Made by a program: the position numbers and the translations under genes. Shown piece by piece: positions 36,030 to 48,400 of a DNA stretch of 64,000 bases; position 1 is the stretch's first letter, and every line of letters begins with the position of its first letter. The stretch lies in the NCBI GenBank assembly GCA_964023275.1, contig OZ029913.1, positions 54,533,976 to 54,597,975 on the forward strand. The letters run 5' to 3'. The stretch is from Norana najaformis (taxonomy: Eukaryota > Annelida > Clitellata > Crassiclitellata > Hormogastridae). A model generated the notes under the pieces. That model did no database searches, was not told the DNA's origin, and was given only the letters and a program-made list of their open reading frames with translations.

Positions 36030-36295
36030 GTTCATTCTTACGCGTTTGGCCAATGAGCATGCGGTTGTGGATGCGACTCCATGTAATGACCCTGGGCAAG
36101 TTATTTGCGCACACCGTGCTTCTGTCACCAAGCAGCATAATTTGGTACCGGCCTAAGCTAGGAAGTAAACCACAAGTCCTGTGATGTCCAGAATTTTAGG
36201 ATTCTTCCATTGTCGGCTCAAGGGCCAAGAAAAGGATGCGAGTGCCTTTCCCACGTCTCACTTGTGGCATAAGGGATACTTTACTTTTTACGCCT
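36030..36295 (+). repeat. tRNA-derived SINE, family A
   Basis: Head decayed; body matches the copy at 1385-1640 (TGACCCTGG.CAAGTT, CACCAAGCAG, GGAAGTAAAC, AGGATTC.TCCA). Intergenic. Confidence 0.55.
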
Positions 36296-36439
36296 GTAAA
36301 ACAACGCCGAACAAGTTATAGAACTTATGCAGAATGATGAACTGCATTTAGGCCTACTGGGAATTTATGGGCATGTCAGATCATTTTGAGGTGGGTTGCG
36401 TCTGCAAAGTGAGACAAGGTCAAGAATGCAAATGTAGCA

Positions 36440-36900
36440 TGTAAAATTTGCATTGTGTAGTAATCTAAGCAAAAAGTATCTCCACCGATCGGACACTCGA
36501 CTTTGTCGATGGATACGAGCAGCATACGATAAAGAGGAGGCCTATTTTCGAGGCCAATTTCACTTATTCGGTTTCTGGTCTGTTTTACTTCGACAAAATG
36601 CGCTTGGTTCCAGGGTTTTGCCCCGAACCCCAGTGAGGACCTTACGACGTTCTTCAGACCTCTGTTCGTTAGAAGATTCGCGTCTTCACGTCTTCGGTGC
36701 TCGCTATCTCAGACCCTCTGGCATAAAACAGTCATACAAACACGTAGCCCAAATGTGCTCAGTTGTGCTTCTAAATGCGTTGGCTTCGGGCTCCACCCCG
36801 GACCCCGTTGTAACGGCTTACGACGCCCCCCTAAACCCTCAATTTTGATCCACATACCCGACCTCTGGCTAAAAATTCGCGTACGCCACTGAGCGTAATG
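36440..36900. other. CpG-richer stretch of unknown nature
   Basis: Clearly richer in CpG than its surroundings, with CCCCGAACCCCAGTGAGGAC and CCACCCCGGACCCCGTTGTA, TACGACGCCCCCCTAAACCC. Such near-repeated CCCC-rich blocks often mark an old transposon. The 131-codon open frame at 36453-36848 has no recognisable domain and I do not call it a gene. Confidence 0.4.
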
Positions 36901-37403
36901 TATAATGTAGACGGAGACCGCAGTAGGACGGGAAAGAATAAAGACATGCATGATGTACGTAATTTGAACTAATTTTAGTAATTTCCATGTGTAGCTGATA
37001 TGGATCCCAGTGTACCACCCACACTTGGGCTACCAGTTGCTTTGGTGTACTGTAACCTCTGGTACAAAGGACTTCCGAGATGATCTGATACCCCAATACT
37101 TTCGTAAATTTCCATGCAAGTTATACGCCTCTTAAACAATAGTGACCGAACGAAACAGATTTTGTTTCCCCCAATTAATCGGCTTATACAATTTTGTCAG
37201 CATAATTTTAGCTGTAAATTACAAAAAGAAGAAAAATAACATGATATTAACACCATTATTGGACCTGAACTTAGGCCTGGCTTCATAACCACGAAGTCCA
37301 AAGCGAAAATGAAGGCGTTACACTAAGTTAAGTTTATGCATTGCTTAGGTCACCATATCTTATCCCACAATCTCTGGCCACAGGGGTGTAATCAGACGCT
37401 CTA

Positions 37404-37452
37404 CTCTGTCTGTCTCTCTGTCTGTCTCTCTGTCTGTCTGTCTGTCTCTCTC
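37404..37452. repeat. (TCTG)n/(TC)n microsatellite
   Basis: TCTGTCTGTCTCTCTGTCTG and on. Confidence 0.95.
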
Positions 37453-37660
37453 AATGTCGTTAAACATTGGAATCTACTAAAACTACTACTAATTCTTATG
37501 GACCAACAAGCCCTACGCAAGCCTAAAACCATATCGGTGCCCAAAATGAGGATTTCGCCCATAAAGCTAACCATTCTGACGCAGTGAATCTCACAACTTT
37601 ACATTCAATGGATCCATTCTGAAAAGCATTCATAGCCCTGTATGGCCAGCCTTTCATATT

Positions 37661-37690
37661 GTGTGCGTGTGTGCGTGTGCGTGCGAGCAT
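37661..37690. repeat. (GT)n microsatellite
   Basis: GTGTGCGTGTGTGCGTGTGC. Confidence 0.9.
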
Positions 37691-38130
37691 GTGTCTGAAA
37701 GAAAAGAAAAAGCACAACACAATCATGCACCAGTGCATGCACACAGATGATGCAATCTATATTTATATATATATGCATAAGTTTATGTAGGCCCTATGTA
37801 TGCATGCATATGTTATATATTTTTATATATGTATGTATATAAGATATTCTCTAAAGTAAGCCGTTGGGCTATCAGGTTGTAGATGGGTGGGGTAAGCGAA
37901 TCAATATTATAGCTGTGTTGTAGATTAATACAGGTGGCCCAGATGACTCATTTCTGACATATAGATTTTAATAAAGGCCTATTCAAGGGAGTTTGATGAA
38001 AAAAAGCACACAGGAGTATAATGAAAGAACATCCTTTATTCTAGTAATATGGGCATAAGGAGCCTGAGAAATGGTTGCTATACAAAATCAAATGCAGATA
38101 TAAAACTTGCACTGAATTCCTCTATTAGCC

Positions 38131-38245
38131 TGTATGTATGCATACATGTATGTATGTATATATGTATGTATGCATGTATATGCATGTATGTATTTTATGT
38201 ATGTACATACGTATGCATATATGTATGTATGCACGTATGTATGTG
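38131..38245. repeat. (ATGT)n microsatellite
   Basis: Long TATGTATGTATGCATG run; forms an artefactual Tyr/Val/Cys-rich open frame. Confidence 0.95.
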
Positions 38246-38359
38246 AACATTTACATAGCACATGTTAGAACCTCATAGAGGTGCTAAAACATGGCCATCT
38301 AACAGACCTAAAAATGTGTATCTTAAGATAAACTGAAAATGTTTCTTCAGCCATTTGTG

Positions 38360-38540
38360 GTGAAAAATCAGCAATGTAGCCGATCGTTTTGTAATTCAGA
38401 GAGTACGGGTTCAAGTCTCCCGTGATAAGGTTGCTGTGTTGAGACTTTGAGCATATCCTTCTATCATAATTGATCAGCGCCATCATTTTGATGCTTAGTT
38501 ATTGGTGTTTAATAAATACAGAAATAATAATAATAATAAA
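38360..38540 (+). repeat. SINE family B with (AAT)n tail
   Basis: tRNA-like head with B box GGGTTCAAGTCTCCC (about 38407-38421), body AGCATATCC...TTTAATAAATACAGAAATAA, AAT repeat tail. Intergenic. Confidence 0.65.
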
Positions 38541-39574
38541 GTTCTATTAAGTGGCTGAGCTATATATGTAGAGGCTCTTCATAAATGCAAGCTTACCTTA
38601 CTTGACCTTTACTTTGGTCCGTGCACGGGGACATTAAATGGCATGGCGCCCATTCAAACGGGCAGTGGTGGTGAAGGATCTCTTCAGATAAATTCATTGC
38701 AAAATGATCCGGGTCGTGGCCATACGGCTGCTATATAAAACTTATACTTTTACATTCATTACATTTAAACTAGTGTATAACTTATGCAGTAGTTTATGTA
38801 TAAGCTTGTCCATAGAGTGATACTGAGCACTACCAAATGTTTATGGCATGGCTATAGCCTTTAGACTCGTATTTGCTTATGGCATATGGTTAAAGGTGAT
38901 AGTCATCAGATAGGGCCGCAAGTGTAAACAGGTTTTTTGTAATGAGGTAGACTATGGTCTGCTCTAGACGCTATTCAGTATTGGTGACTCATCACGCCCA
39001 CATTCTTATGCTGTCAATAAAGAAGTCTTTAGGCTGCCTTGGTAGGATGACGGTACAGAGTTACCCTCCCTGAGGGTCTTAGGTAACAAAGTAAAGAGTT
39101 GCCGTCCTCAGGGTAATATAACACTGTCTCGGTCTAGTTCTCGCTCTTGGTGTATTATCTACTATATATTACCAGCTGTATATGGTACAAGTATGGTATC
39201 AGCTGTATATGGGACAAATGGTACATGTATGAATTTATATAATTATTATGTATATACTTGTGTATAGCATGCACATAGAAACTGTTGCATAGGCCAAGAT
39301 GTTCATGTATGGCAAATCATTTAAGTTTCCCACAGGATTTTGTCTACTTTAGTAAGTAATTATGCAAAAGGAATATTACTGTAAAAGTTTAGCCTTGACA
39401 TTAGCATTGGCTACACTGCTTCAAATTGACGTCTTCCCAAAACTTATCACAGAACAAATGTAAATGTATGCATGTTTCTGTAAATATGTATATGGGTTTG
39501 TATAGTGACCATAGGTGGTGTGTTATTTCATAGGGACATTTTATAACTACATAACTTACTTAATGTGCCTCTGA

Positions 39575-39665
39575 TGTAATTGTAAACTCAAGATTTCTAT
39601 AGCACCCAATGAAAGCTAAGTCGCGGGACCCAGCTTATTCACAGGCCTTACTGGTACTTTGCTTG
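39575..39665 (-). repeat. LINE family C tail fragment
   Basis: GTAATTGTAAACTCAAGATTTCTATAG-type tail then AATGAAAGCTAAGTCGCGGG and CAGCTTATTCACAGGC, as in the longer family C copies. Confidence 0.55.
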
Positions 39666-40284
39666 TAGAGGCCACGCTTGTGCCAAAGAAAATTTCCTGA
39701 AATAACACATTAAAAAATGACGATAGTGAGCACAATTTTGTGGCTTTGTTGGAACACTGCACTTAAGCAGGTTCAGTTGTCAGCAGTGCCACTCTTATCT
39801 GCCTTGTTCTTAACTTCTCTGTAGCCCAGTATGGCAAATCAGCTGCATAGTTCATAGTATTCTGTCCAACCCTCCAGTGGCAAGGAATGGCCAACTCGCC
39901 TTTTCTTTATTGTGCTCAACAGTGTCTCCTCTTACACCCACTCCAGAACCTCCTCATTTGTTTTGCATTTATTCCTGCATGTCTGGATACATATACTTCT
40001 AGAGATACCCATTCAGAACAGGTATTGAAAGCTTCAAGCTTCTATTTTAAGCAACACTGCTAAAATTTGTCATTGTGAGTTATTTTCTCCAAGACTCATT
40101 TTGATATTTGGGTAAGGTAAGTTATCAGATAGGTAACTCAGGTAAAGTTACTTATTAAAACATTTCAATAGCATCATTATCACAAGATACAAGACACTGA
40201 TCAACATCCATTCTAAAATGAAGCCAAAGGCAGTAGTCAGTTTGTTGGACGGATCCGGACGAGTTCTAACAGATCAGGAATACC

Positions 40285-40530
40285 AGAATTGTAATTTGAG
40301 ACTTATAAAGCACCTCTTAGAGGATAAACTCAACAGAGTTGCTTCCGACCCGAAAAAGTAAAATCATTGTTGAACAGTACAGTCCTCAGGCACCTGCGGA
40401 ATACTGAAAGGGGGAGAGAAATGAGCTCAAGTCGCAGTTCAGAAGATAGTTTGTACTGAACAGAATTTTTTACATGTGAACAAGATGTAAGAAATGGTCT
40501 TCTATACGTAACAGTGAAGGAAGGCTGCTC
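40285..40530 (-). mobile_element. LINE 3' end, family G
   Basis: Minus strand reads ELRLELISLPLSVFRRCLRT, VLFNNDFTFSGRK, parallel to the fragment at 13035-13330, then the tail TGCTTTATAAGTCTCAAATT ACAATTC. Intergenic. Confidence 0.65.
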
Positions 40531-40711
40531 TATGCAACTGAAAAATGATTCTGTTGTTTTTTCAGTATTGCTTTGTCCATACTTTCCTTATTTTGAGATA
40601 TCCATGACAACAACAGACGAAGGCAGACATCAGGTTTGTGTTTCTGTCATTCTGTTTTAAATGCTGCTACTTGGCGGTATGCCCAGGTTTACGCATATAT
40701 CTAGTTTCATA

Positions 40712-41030
40712 TGGGAGGAACTGTACAGGTTCCCTATGCAAAAATGCATCGAGTTAAAGATTTTAATACTGATGCATAATTGCCTTGCAAGCTGAGCTCC
40801 ATCTTATCTTAGGGAGCTACGTGTCTTGGTCTCGTCTATTCCTGGCCGCAGATGCCTTCGCTCTGCTACGTAAGCTGATCTGATTGTCCCACCAGCCCAA
40901 ACTTAGCTCTGCTTCTAAGTGCTTGAAAACCATTTTGTTCAATCATGGTTTCATGTGGTCAGGATGGGGCAGTCCCTGCGACGAGTCTCTCTAGAAGCAC
41001 TACATGAATCTGTGATTACAATTACACAAT
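40712..41030 (+). mobile_element. LINE 3' end, CR1/L2-like
   Basis: Plus strand reads WEELYRFPMQKCIELKILIL, then APSYLRELRVLVSS and GRRCLRSAT, the typical post-catalytic region of CR1/L2/Rex-type reverse transcriptases (LHWLP...FK, APSYL, R.LRS). It contains stops and ends with AGCACTACATGAATCTGTGA TTACAATTACA. Confidence 0.75.
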
Positions 41031-41436
41031 GACGATGTCTTGTTTTCCCCTACACGACGTTTAATATGTACTGCCGCATGTAATTTGTGTTATGTAGGCC
41101 TACTACTCCTAAGTGTAATAAACTGGTATTTCCTTTAGAGTGAACCACGATGACCTTTGGCACATAACAGGAACATTCATGAAAACTGAGCAGTTTGGTG
41201 ATTAGCAAGAATATGCACAACGTGAGCTCACATATGATATATTGATCCTCTGTATATTCTGCCATTTTATGATGGTTATATAAGACTTGCCAGTCATGCT
41301 TTCATTTTCACTCTGGCTAGGCTAGGAGAACTCCTGCAGAGAAATTCTGAAGGCGTGCTACATATAGAAGATTACATGAATTTGCTCTACACATTGGCAG
41401 TGCTTTTGGGAGTGCTGTATTACATGTCCTCATAGA

Positions 41437-41500
41437 AACACACACACACTTACATACATATATACATACCTACTTGCACTCATGCATACATACATACATC
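41437..41500. repeat. (CA)n/(ACAT)n microsatellite
   Basis: ACACACACACTTACATACAT and more ACAT. Confidence 0.9.
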
Positions 41501-41826
41501 TGTGAACTGCTTTCGTCTGCAGTTCAATTCTCTCCTGCAATTACCCGAAACGTTCAGGTTCACAATGATCAACAACAACATGCACTCAAAACTCAGACAA
41601 AATCCTTTCTTTTGTATGTGAACTCACTGCTAACAGTGCAGTACTGGTAATACAATTGAAAGTACAATCAAATTTTTAAAATTACAATAGCAGATGTCAG
41701 CAGGATGTAAAATGTCTATTAAAACTATACACTGTTTCACTTTACATAGACTTCAGCAAGATTAGTAACATTTAAACTTTAGAATGGATGCATAGATTTA
41801 ATATCACTCTTAATCAGCTTGGCATT

Positions 41827-42125
41827 TGCAGAAATGGTTCTAGATTTTAAACAATTAATTTGAAAAACTTCAGAAAATCAGCAGATAATTGGCAGCAAAG
41901 TTAACAAGAGGCATTAATTGAATTGATATCTCTTTCAAGTGGCATTGTTTATCAGCAATCAATATTAAAACTTGAAGAAATCTGCAACTAATCTGCAGCT
42001 AAATATCAAAACGACAGAGAAAATGGATTGGCATATTTCAGAAATGGTACTGTTTACATCAGCAGTTTATATTAAAATCTAAAAAAATCAGCAGATAATT
42101 TGCAGGCAAATATCATTAAGTGGCA
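41827..42125. repeat. Three diverged copies of a roughly 100-bp unit
   Basis: AATCAGCAGATAATTGGCAG / AATCTGCAACTAATCTGCAG / AATCAGCAGATAATTTGCAG with similar flanks (AGAAATGGT, AAGTGGCA). Just behind the minisatellite downstream of dynein. Confidence 0.5.
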
Positions 42126-42139
42126 CACAATGAGTAACC

Positions 42140-42278
42140 AGTTCATAAGTATTGAAGTAAGCCTAGTTCATAAGTCCTGAAGTAAGCCTAGTTCATAAGT
42201 ACTGAAGTAAGCCTAGTTCATAAGTCCTGAAGTAAGCCTAGTTCGTAAGTACTGAAGTAGTTCATAAGTACTGAAGTC
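42140..42278. repeat. 25-bp minisatellite behind the dynein stop codon
   Basis: Five to six copies of AGTTCATAAGTACTGAAGTA AGCCT, with alternating ACTGA and CCTGA variants giving a 50-bp higher-order unit. It starts about 57 bases after the stop codon in transcript sense, so probably in the 3' UTR. Confidence 0.85.
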
Positions 42279-42334
42279 TGATTTTCTAGTACATGTATGT
42301 GCTACACGTTAAGCAATAACCGATTAGCTGTGCC

Positions 42335-42438
42335 CTAGTCACTCAGCTGACACAGCAAAGCTGCACCATTGCAGATCCAGTAGTCCTGGGGATGAACCGA
42401 AGGAAGATTCACTGTCACAACAAAGTTTGTGGAATGCC
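42335..42438 (-). CDS. Dynein exon d25 (terminal coding exon)
   Basis: 33 codons and TAG stop at 42337-42335: [32 protein letters not shown] acceptor at 42439-42440. This short exon was found by searching for the invariant HSTNF ending of inner-arm dyneins. The polyadenylation site is not clear; ATTAAA on the minus strand at 41797-41802 is one candidate. Confidence 0.92.
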
Positions 42439-45400
42439 CTGCACAAAACACAGACAATCATATTATGCGTTGATTGATTTGACTGATTGACTGGTTACTT
42501 AATTAGTTAGTTAATTGTGCAAAAGATCAATTTTCTTTATGTTATTGTGATTCAGGATATGGAGTTCGTCAGACCAAAAGTCTCCTTCTATAGAAGAGGG
42601 ATTTTGACTGGCTGAATGACATTGCAATTTGTCATGCCAAATAAAATGTCATAGTATCATGAGTGGCAAAAAACATTAACCTGCACTTTATGTAGCAGCT
42701 CTGAAAGGTGCAACATAAATATTTGGACACATAAATCCCAGCAAACAGCATAGATCAAAGGAATATGTTGTAAAAGGCACATCTGATCATAACAACTGTT
42801 TGATAAATTTAAGAATCTTTCAGTGAGGCTCATTTGGATGTAGCTAGAAAAGAATTTAGATATTATTATTTAATCGATGGAATTGACAACCCACTGTGCT
42901 TTCCAACCTGGAAATGCTGCCACTATCCCTTCCTTGTCAATCTTTGCTCATGCCTGTCATGTATTCCGCCTTCTCTTGGTTCAAGCCAATTTGAAGGCAT
43001 CCAGGCCAGCACTTTCATCACAGTTGCCTGCACTTTAGTCAGTGTGCCAGACGGATGGCATGTCAAGTATAGCCGGACATCATCAGCGTACTGATGAACC
43101 TGGGCTCAAAAAGCACGTACGATCTTGGTCAGCCAATCTGGCTGTGTATGGGATGTAAGAAAGTGGCCCGAGGACTGAGCCCTGTGGAACACCAATGTAT
43201 GTATGTATCTGGCTATTTACACAGTGCCTTCTAAGAATCTCACAAAGGCCTTCAAACAGCGACTCACAAGTTAGCACCAAATGTATATGTACCTATGATT
43301 TTTAGATGAGATCAAATGAGGTGATGCACTGACCTGTGGTGGAAAGAACACCAGCTCTTGCTGCCGTTTTGTACAGCGGTGCCTGGTAGTCAGCCTCGTC
43401 AGACTCATAGTCCATCACTGGTTCCATGTGTAGGACTGGAAGGGAACAGCTCATCACACCCGGAAGGGAGTCCGCCAGAGCGTTGTTGTCACCATCCCAT
43501 CGGAATCCGTCCATGAACAGACCGTGCACTAAGATGCCATCTGCTGGTGTTCTAAGTTTTCGGTCTGGTTCAATTTCTTCACCAAACTGCAATTTGGCCA
43601 TCGCCTCGGCCACCTCAACCTGGTCACGGTAGACTGACAGCACGTTATACTTGAACGAGAGGTGGTCAACCGGAAAGCCATATTTGCGTGCATGATTCTG
43701 AAGAGCGCCAGTCAGGAAACCTAGAATATACATGTTAAAAACAGCTGCAGTATTTATGTAAGCAAATCAAGCAAGCATAAAGCTGTTTCTGATTCATGAT
43801 AATAAATTAACTAGTAATGGATGACAGGAACCATAATTCTAAGTCATTTATTTCTTTACTTGTTCGAAGCATTTATTATGCATGCAAAGTCAGGAAATCT
43901 GAATCTCAGGTAGGATGAATGTTTCCTAGAAGCTAGAAGCCAAGACGGAGTCGGGCAAAGGCCAGAGTAAAACAGTGGGTCTTGACAAGCGATTTAAATG
44001 ATGACAGAAAGTCAGCAAGTCAGGCCTTTTGTGGTAGATGATTCCAAATATGAGGAGCACACACTGAATGCACGTAATTCCACAACTGTCCTGAAAGTAG
44101 GCTCTGGCAACAAGCCAGCATCAGAACACAATCGAATTCAATGATTCATACATAAGAAGACCCACTCATCCAATAAATAACACATAATCATAATAAATTA
44201 TCCTCTTTTCCATTGTCTGAATTAGTCTTTGCCTCCATCATTTCCAAAGACTCATCCAATAAATAATAATTAATGATAATAAATGATAAATTATCCTCTT
44301 ATCTATTGTCTGAATTAGTTTTCATCTGCCACATTTCCAACTGTCACCCACTTTGGCAATTTATTATTTTAACCTTCGAATTCAAGGTAATTCTTTTTGT
44401 TACAAGAAATTTTAAAAATTTCAGAGCTTATTCCAATCTGAGAAAGTCTTCTGTGTCGTCAGTTGGTCGAATTTTCTACCTCCAGCAAAACCTACTCATC
44501 CACCGTGGACTAACTTCTGATGTCCCTGACCTATTGGACTTTGACGGGGCTTCTCCAATTTTTGACTGTGGTTTCACTCGAAGCAACCATCGATTGGACA
44601 ACAGATGAGATAATTTATTATTTATTATTATTAATTATTTATTGGATGAGTGGGTCTTCTTGTCTAAACGAATTATTGAATTCGAAGGTGCAAGGTTTTC
44701 TGTGTTTTTAAACTCTGCATATCTACAAATTTGTTTACTGTTATTTTTTACCCACCTAGACTGTTGTGTTCTGATGCTGGCTCGTTGCATAGCCTAAGCT
44801 GTGTACTATGACAATGGTGCTATGGAAGTAATTGGACTAGATTCGATTAAATTACCCTGAGGGAAGAAGAACCCAGAGATCCAGAAGGACTTAGGTGGAC
44901 CGATCTTGATCCAGCTGTAGATGAATTTACAGCGCAGGATGAGGTCCTTGACCCAGCTGCTCAGAGGTTTCATCGAAGGATAGGCGGCACTCGCCCAAAG
45001 TTTTGGCACAAGGTTGTAGAGGAAGGCGTTGTAAACTGTTTCCAGTTCTTCACTCATCACAACAAATCCTTTGATGGCACGCTGCAGCTGGTTCAATGAC
45101 GTCTACATAGAATGAATAATTTTTTGTCGTTAGATTGTAATTATCAAAAACTAGCCATTAACTGAATGAAGGTGAACCTTCTTGAACTGTCAGACATCCA
45201 TGTAAACAGCAATTTTTAAATGCTTTTTAAAGGTGCTATATAAAACTCCGAATACATTACATCTCTTATGTTTGCAAGTGTGTACCATAACGTAAGTAGC
45301 ACATGTGTATGCAAGTATTTACGAACAAACATGTGCAAGTGTGTAGGTATGATGTCCGACTTGGTGGTATTCATACATAGGCGCTTGCACAATTTAAGCT

Positions 45401-48400
45401 CATTAAGAAAGCCATGCACAGCCTTGCCTTGATAACCGATAGAAGTTTATTAAATCTGTCGATTTCTTGCAGCAGGACAGTAGCCAGCGAGTTCATTCGA
45501 CCCTTAGCATCCGGCTAACAAACAGAAAACGATAAAGAAAACAAGCTAAAGCAAAAAAAATGAGGCAAGATTTAAGAAAATTAAACATAAACAGCAATTA
45601 ATTTAAATGCCTATTTACTTCTGAAAGCATGAAATTGTTTCTTTACATACGGTCTCCTCTAGCAAATCCTGTGTGTGTGTGTGTGTGTGTGTGCGTGTGT
45701 GGCAAGAGTTGCCAAGGAATATGTGCTTAACATACAGATTTTTGCTTATCTACATGGCCAATTAGCTAGAGCCAGAATGACATTAAGTTCAAAACCCAAC
45801 TAGAGCTGGTCTTGTTTACATTTCCAAATCTGCCAGACACACAATATGAGATGTTCATTAAAGGAGCTATATGAATGTCTAGATACAATACATAAAATAC
45901 TTTACAAATTTCCCTAAGAAAACTCTCAGTGTTGGTCAGCAATAATGTAATCACAAAATTTCTTGTCTACAACTCAATTCCCTGGAGAAAGTTTTTAATT
46001 AGTGCAATATCAATGTCTTTTCAACATTACAAAGTATTATTAAGAATTAATTCACGCACTGGAACCGATATAATTGTTGTAAAGTTAAAATGTTGCTCAC
46101 CTCAAACATGTCCTGCTTTGCCTCCTCGATATCCAGCTTATCCATAAGCTGAGCCATTATATCTGTTGCCAGTTCATAGACGATGTCATCGTTTGACTTT
46201 CCGGCGCCACCACCTGTCAGGCGTGGCTGCATGTCTAAGATGGTTGCTATCAGATTGCTTGTTTCTTGTATCTGAAATACAGTAGAGCAAGTAAAGTACT
46301 TCAGTAAAACACAAAATCACGCAATAATTGTACTGTATTATAACAGAGTATTTATTTCTAGAGCAGCTCTTTAAACCTTTGAGCTGCAAAACTTATTATA
46401 GTAAAGAATCTTCATATTTGACAGAAAATACTGAGCTGAAGCAACAATTAAAATACTTCAATGTGAAAATACGACATATTAAAATGATTACATGGATAAT
46501 TATCCTGTAATTAGTTAAATTTTAAATATTAATCATCAGCGATAAGTTACTGTGAAGACTTTGCAATTCTGCCTGCTCTCTTGGCTGCAAGAATGCTGTT
46601 CAGTGTTCTGAAGACAAACCATTGTTAGTCTCAGCTGTGGAGGGAGGACTATAGCCATGAGAAGGGAAGCCATCTCAGAGGGGAGAGGAGACCATGCTGT
46701 CTAAGCCCACGGGTAATAGGGGCTCTTTGACCGAAGGTACTTGGCCAATCTGCCATGTGACGCCTGGACCCAAAGGAAGAGAGACAGAACCAATGAAGTC
46801 AGCCAAAGATTTTTGAGACATTGATGGGGATGCTTGAATTTGTGAAAGGCATTTGCAGATACTGGATTTAGATTTATGTCTATTTCATTTTATTAGATTA
46901 AAGTTCAATTATTATGTCTTGTGATGCAGTTTAAAAAAAATTCTGCTGTACTAAAAATGCAAAAGCAACTAAGATGGCCAATATAGGTGATGAAATGGCT
47001 TCACTCATACACTTACTGACCGGTGAAGGTGGGTTCTTGCCCCCAAAAATAGGGCAGATATTCTGAGTATCTCTCATGCATGGCAGGCCTGTTGAATAAA
47101 CTTAAAAGGACTTATGACACGAGAAACCTAGAACTATACGTTTCTATGGTGGGTGCAGACCATCTATCTTCTGACTTATGCACACCTTTCAAATTTAAAA
47201 ATGATTAAATATAATAATTTACTTAAATTTGCCAATTTCAAGGCTATCTATTTCGAAAACAACAAACTTCTATTCATTTGGCTGTAGCAGATGAAAGACC
47301 CTGGAGCATTTTAATCTGCAAAATTTTCTGTAAAACTTGCAATAGCTAACTAAGACTTCATTAGCGTCAGTGAGACTCTAAACGTCAGTCATATCTACCT
47401 GAATTGGGCCGTCATTGATTACTACTTGCACACATCTGTTATACAGTGAATCTGAAAGCTGAGAGCTTGAACACTGTGTGCATAGGTGGAGGTATATAGG
47501 CACACACAGACAAAAATTTGTCTGAGAACAGATGTTCTTTGTAAACAGTGACAGTGACTGTTTGTCTTGTGGGCCTTGGGGCATGGGTCTCGCTCTGACA
47601 AACTATTCTTGTTCAAAAGTAACTCCTAGGTAATTAGGTGATCCATGAATGTTACAACCTAGGCTCAGTCTTTCAACAATTTGTTTCCAAGAAGCATAAT
47701 TTGGTTTGGTGCTGGCATGGACTGGCAGGTAAACATCCAGTTCCAATACCCACTGGCATCTGTTCAAAATGTTGTGGTTTGTCTTTTGTCAACACAGGTT
47801 ATACAAGATAAAATGATCATCTCCCTGCATCATGCTTGGGCTGTAGGAAACTGAATGCTCAGTTCAAAACTTTCCTAACAAAAAAGAGACTATCTGTCAT
47901 ACCTGGAACGCAATATTGGCATTGTCGTTCAACCCAAAGATTTCTGGTTTATCAAGCATTGGTAGAGAGTCAATGTATTCGCGGAACTCACTCAGCTTGT
48001 CAAACTCAGGTGCATAATATATTCCTAAAATTCCAAAAATTCACGTACTGGTTTGGAATTGCAAATGTCAACATCTATTACAATAAGGAATATCTCAGAG
48101 ATTTATAATCCATTTATCAAAAGATTAATTATAGCCAAATGACTTATTGAATTATTCACCTGCATATTAAATAAGTGTATGACTAATTAAAATTCAGTAA
48201 TTAGCAATGCAACTTAAATATCATTAGTTACCTTAATGCCCACACACCTGCACACGGAGACAGACTGGCTGTCACCATGTATTGCGGGTATACACACCTG
48301 TGTAGGCTGACCACAGCTAATATACAGTGTATAAATTCTGGATTGAACAATCCATAACGAGAGAGAGGAAAAGAGAGAGAAGAAGCAACAGAGAAGAAGC

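Larger units (their letters stand above)
35291..42334. other. Intergenic region between dynein 3' end and spectrin 5' end
   Basis: About 7 kb holding LINE family C (35685), SINE A (36030), the CpG-richer block (36440), microsatellites (37404, 37661, 38131, 41437), SINE B (38360), LINE fragments (39575, 40285, 40712) and tandem repeats (41827-42278). I find no conserved coding exon on either strand. Both flanking genes run leftward. Confidence 0.6.

Noticed and set aside
36453-36848. 131-codon plus-strand open frame as a gene
   Set aside because: No known domain, no splice context and a CpG-rich repeat-like setting; listed only as an unknown stretch.
38049-38246. Tyr/Cys/Val-rich plus-strand open frame
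   Set aside because: Translation of an ATGT microsatellite; no coding signal.
42140-42278. CRISPR-like direct repeats
   Set aside because: Units are adjacent with no spacers, vary in sequence and lie in an animal genome; this is a minisatellite.
44273-44608. 111-codon plus-strand open frame in the dynein d23-d24 intron
   Set aside because: Overlaps the inverted repeat and the family D retroelement body; no conserved motif beyond repeat sequence.
46610-46830. GC-richer stretch with an open minus-strand frame in the dynein d20-d21 intron
   Set aside because: No recognised domain, not needed to join d20 and d21, which already fit in frame and in the family alignment.
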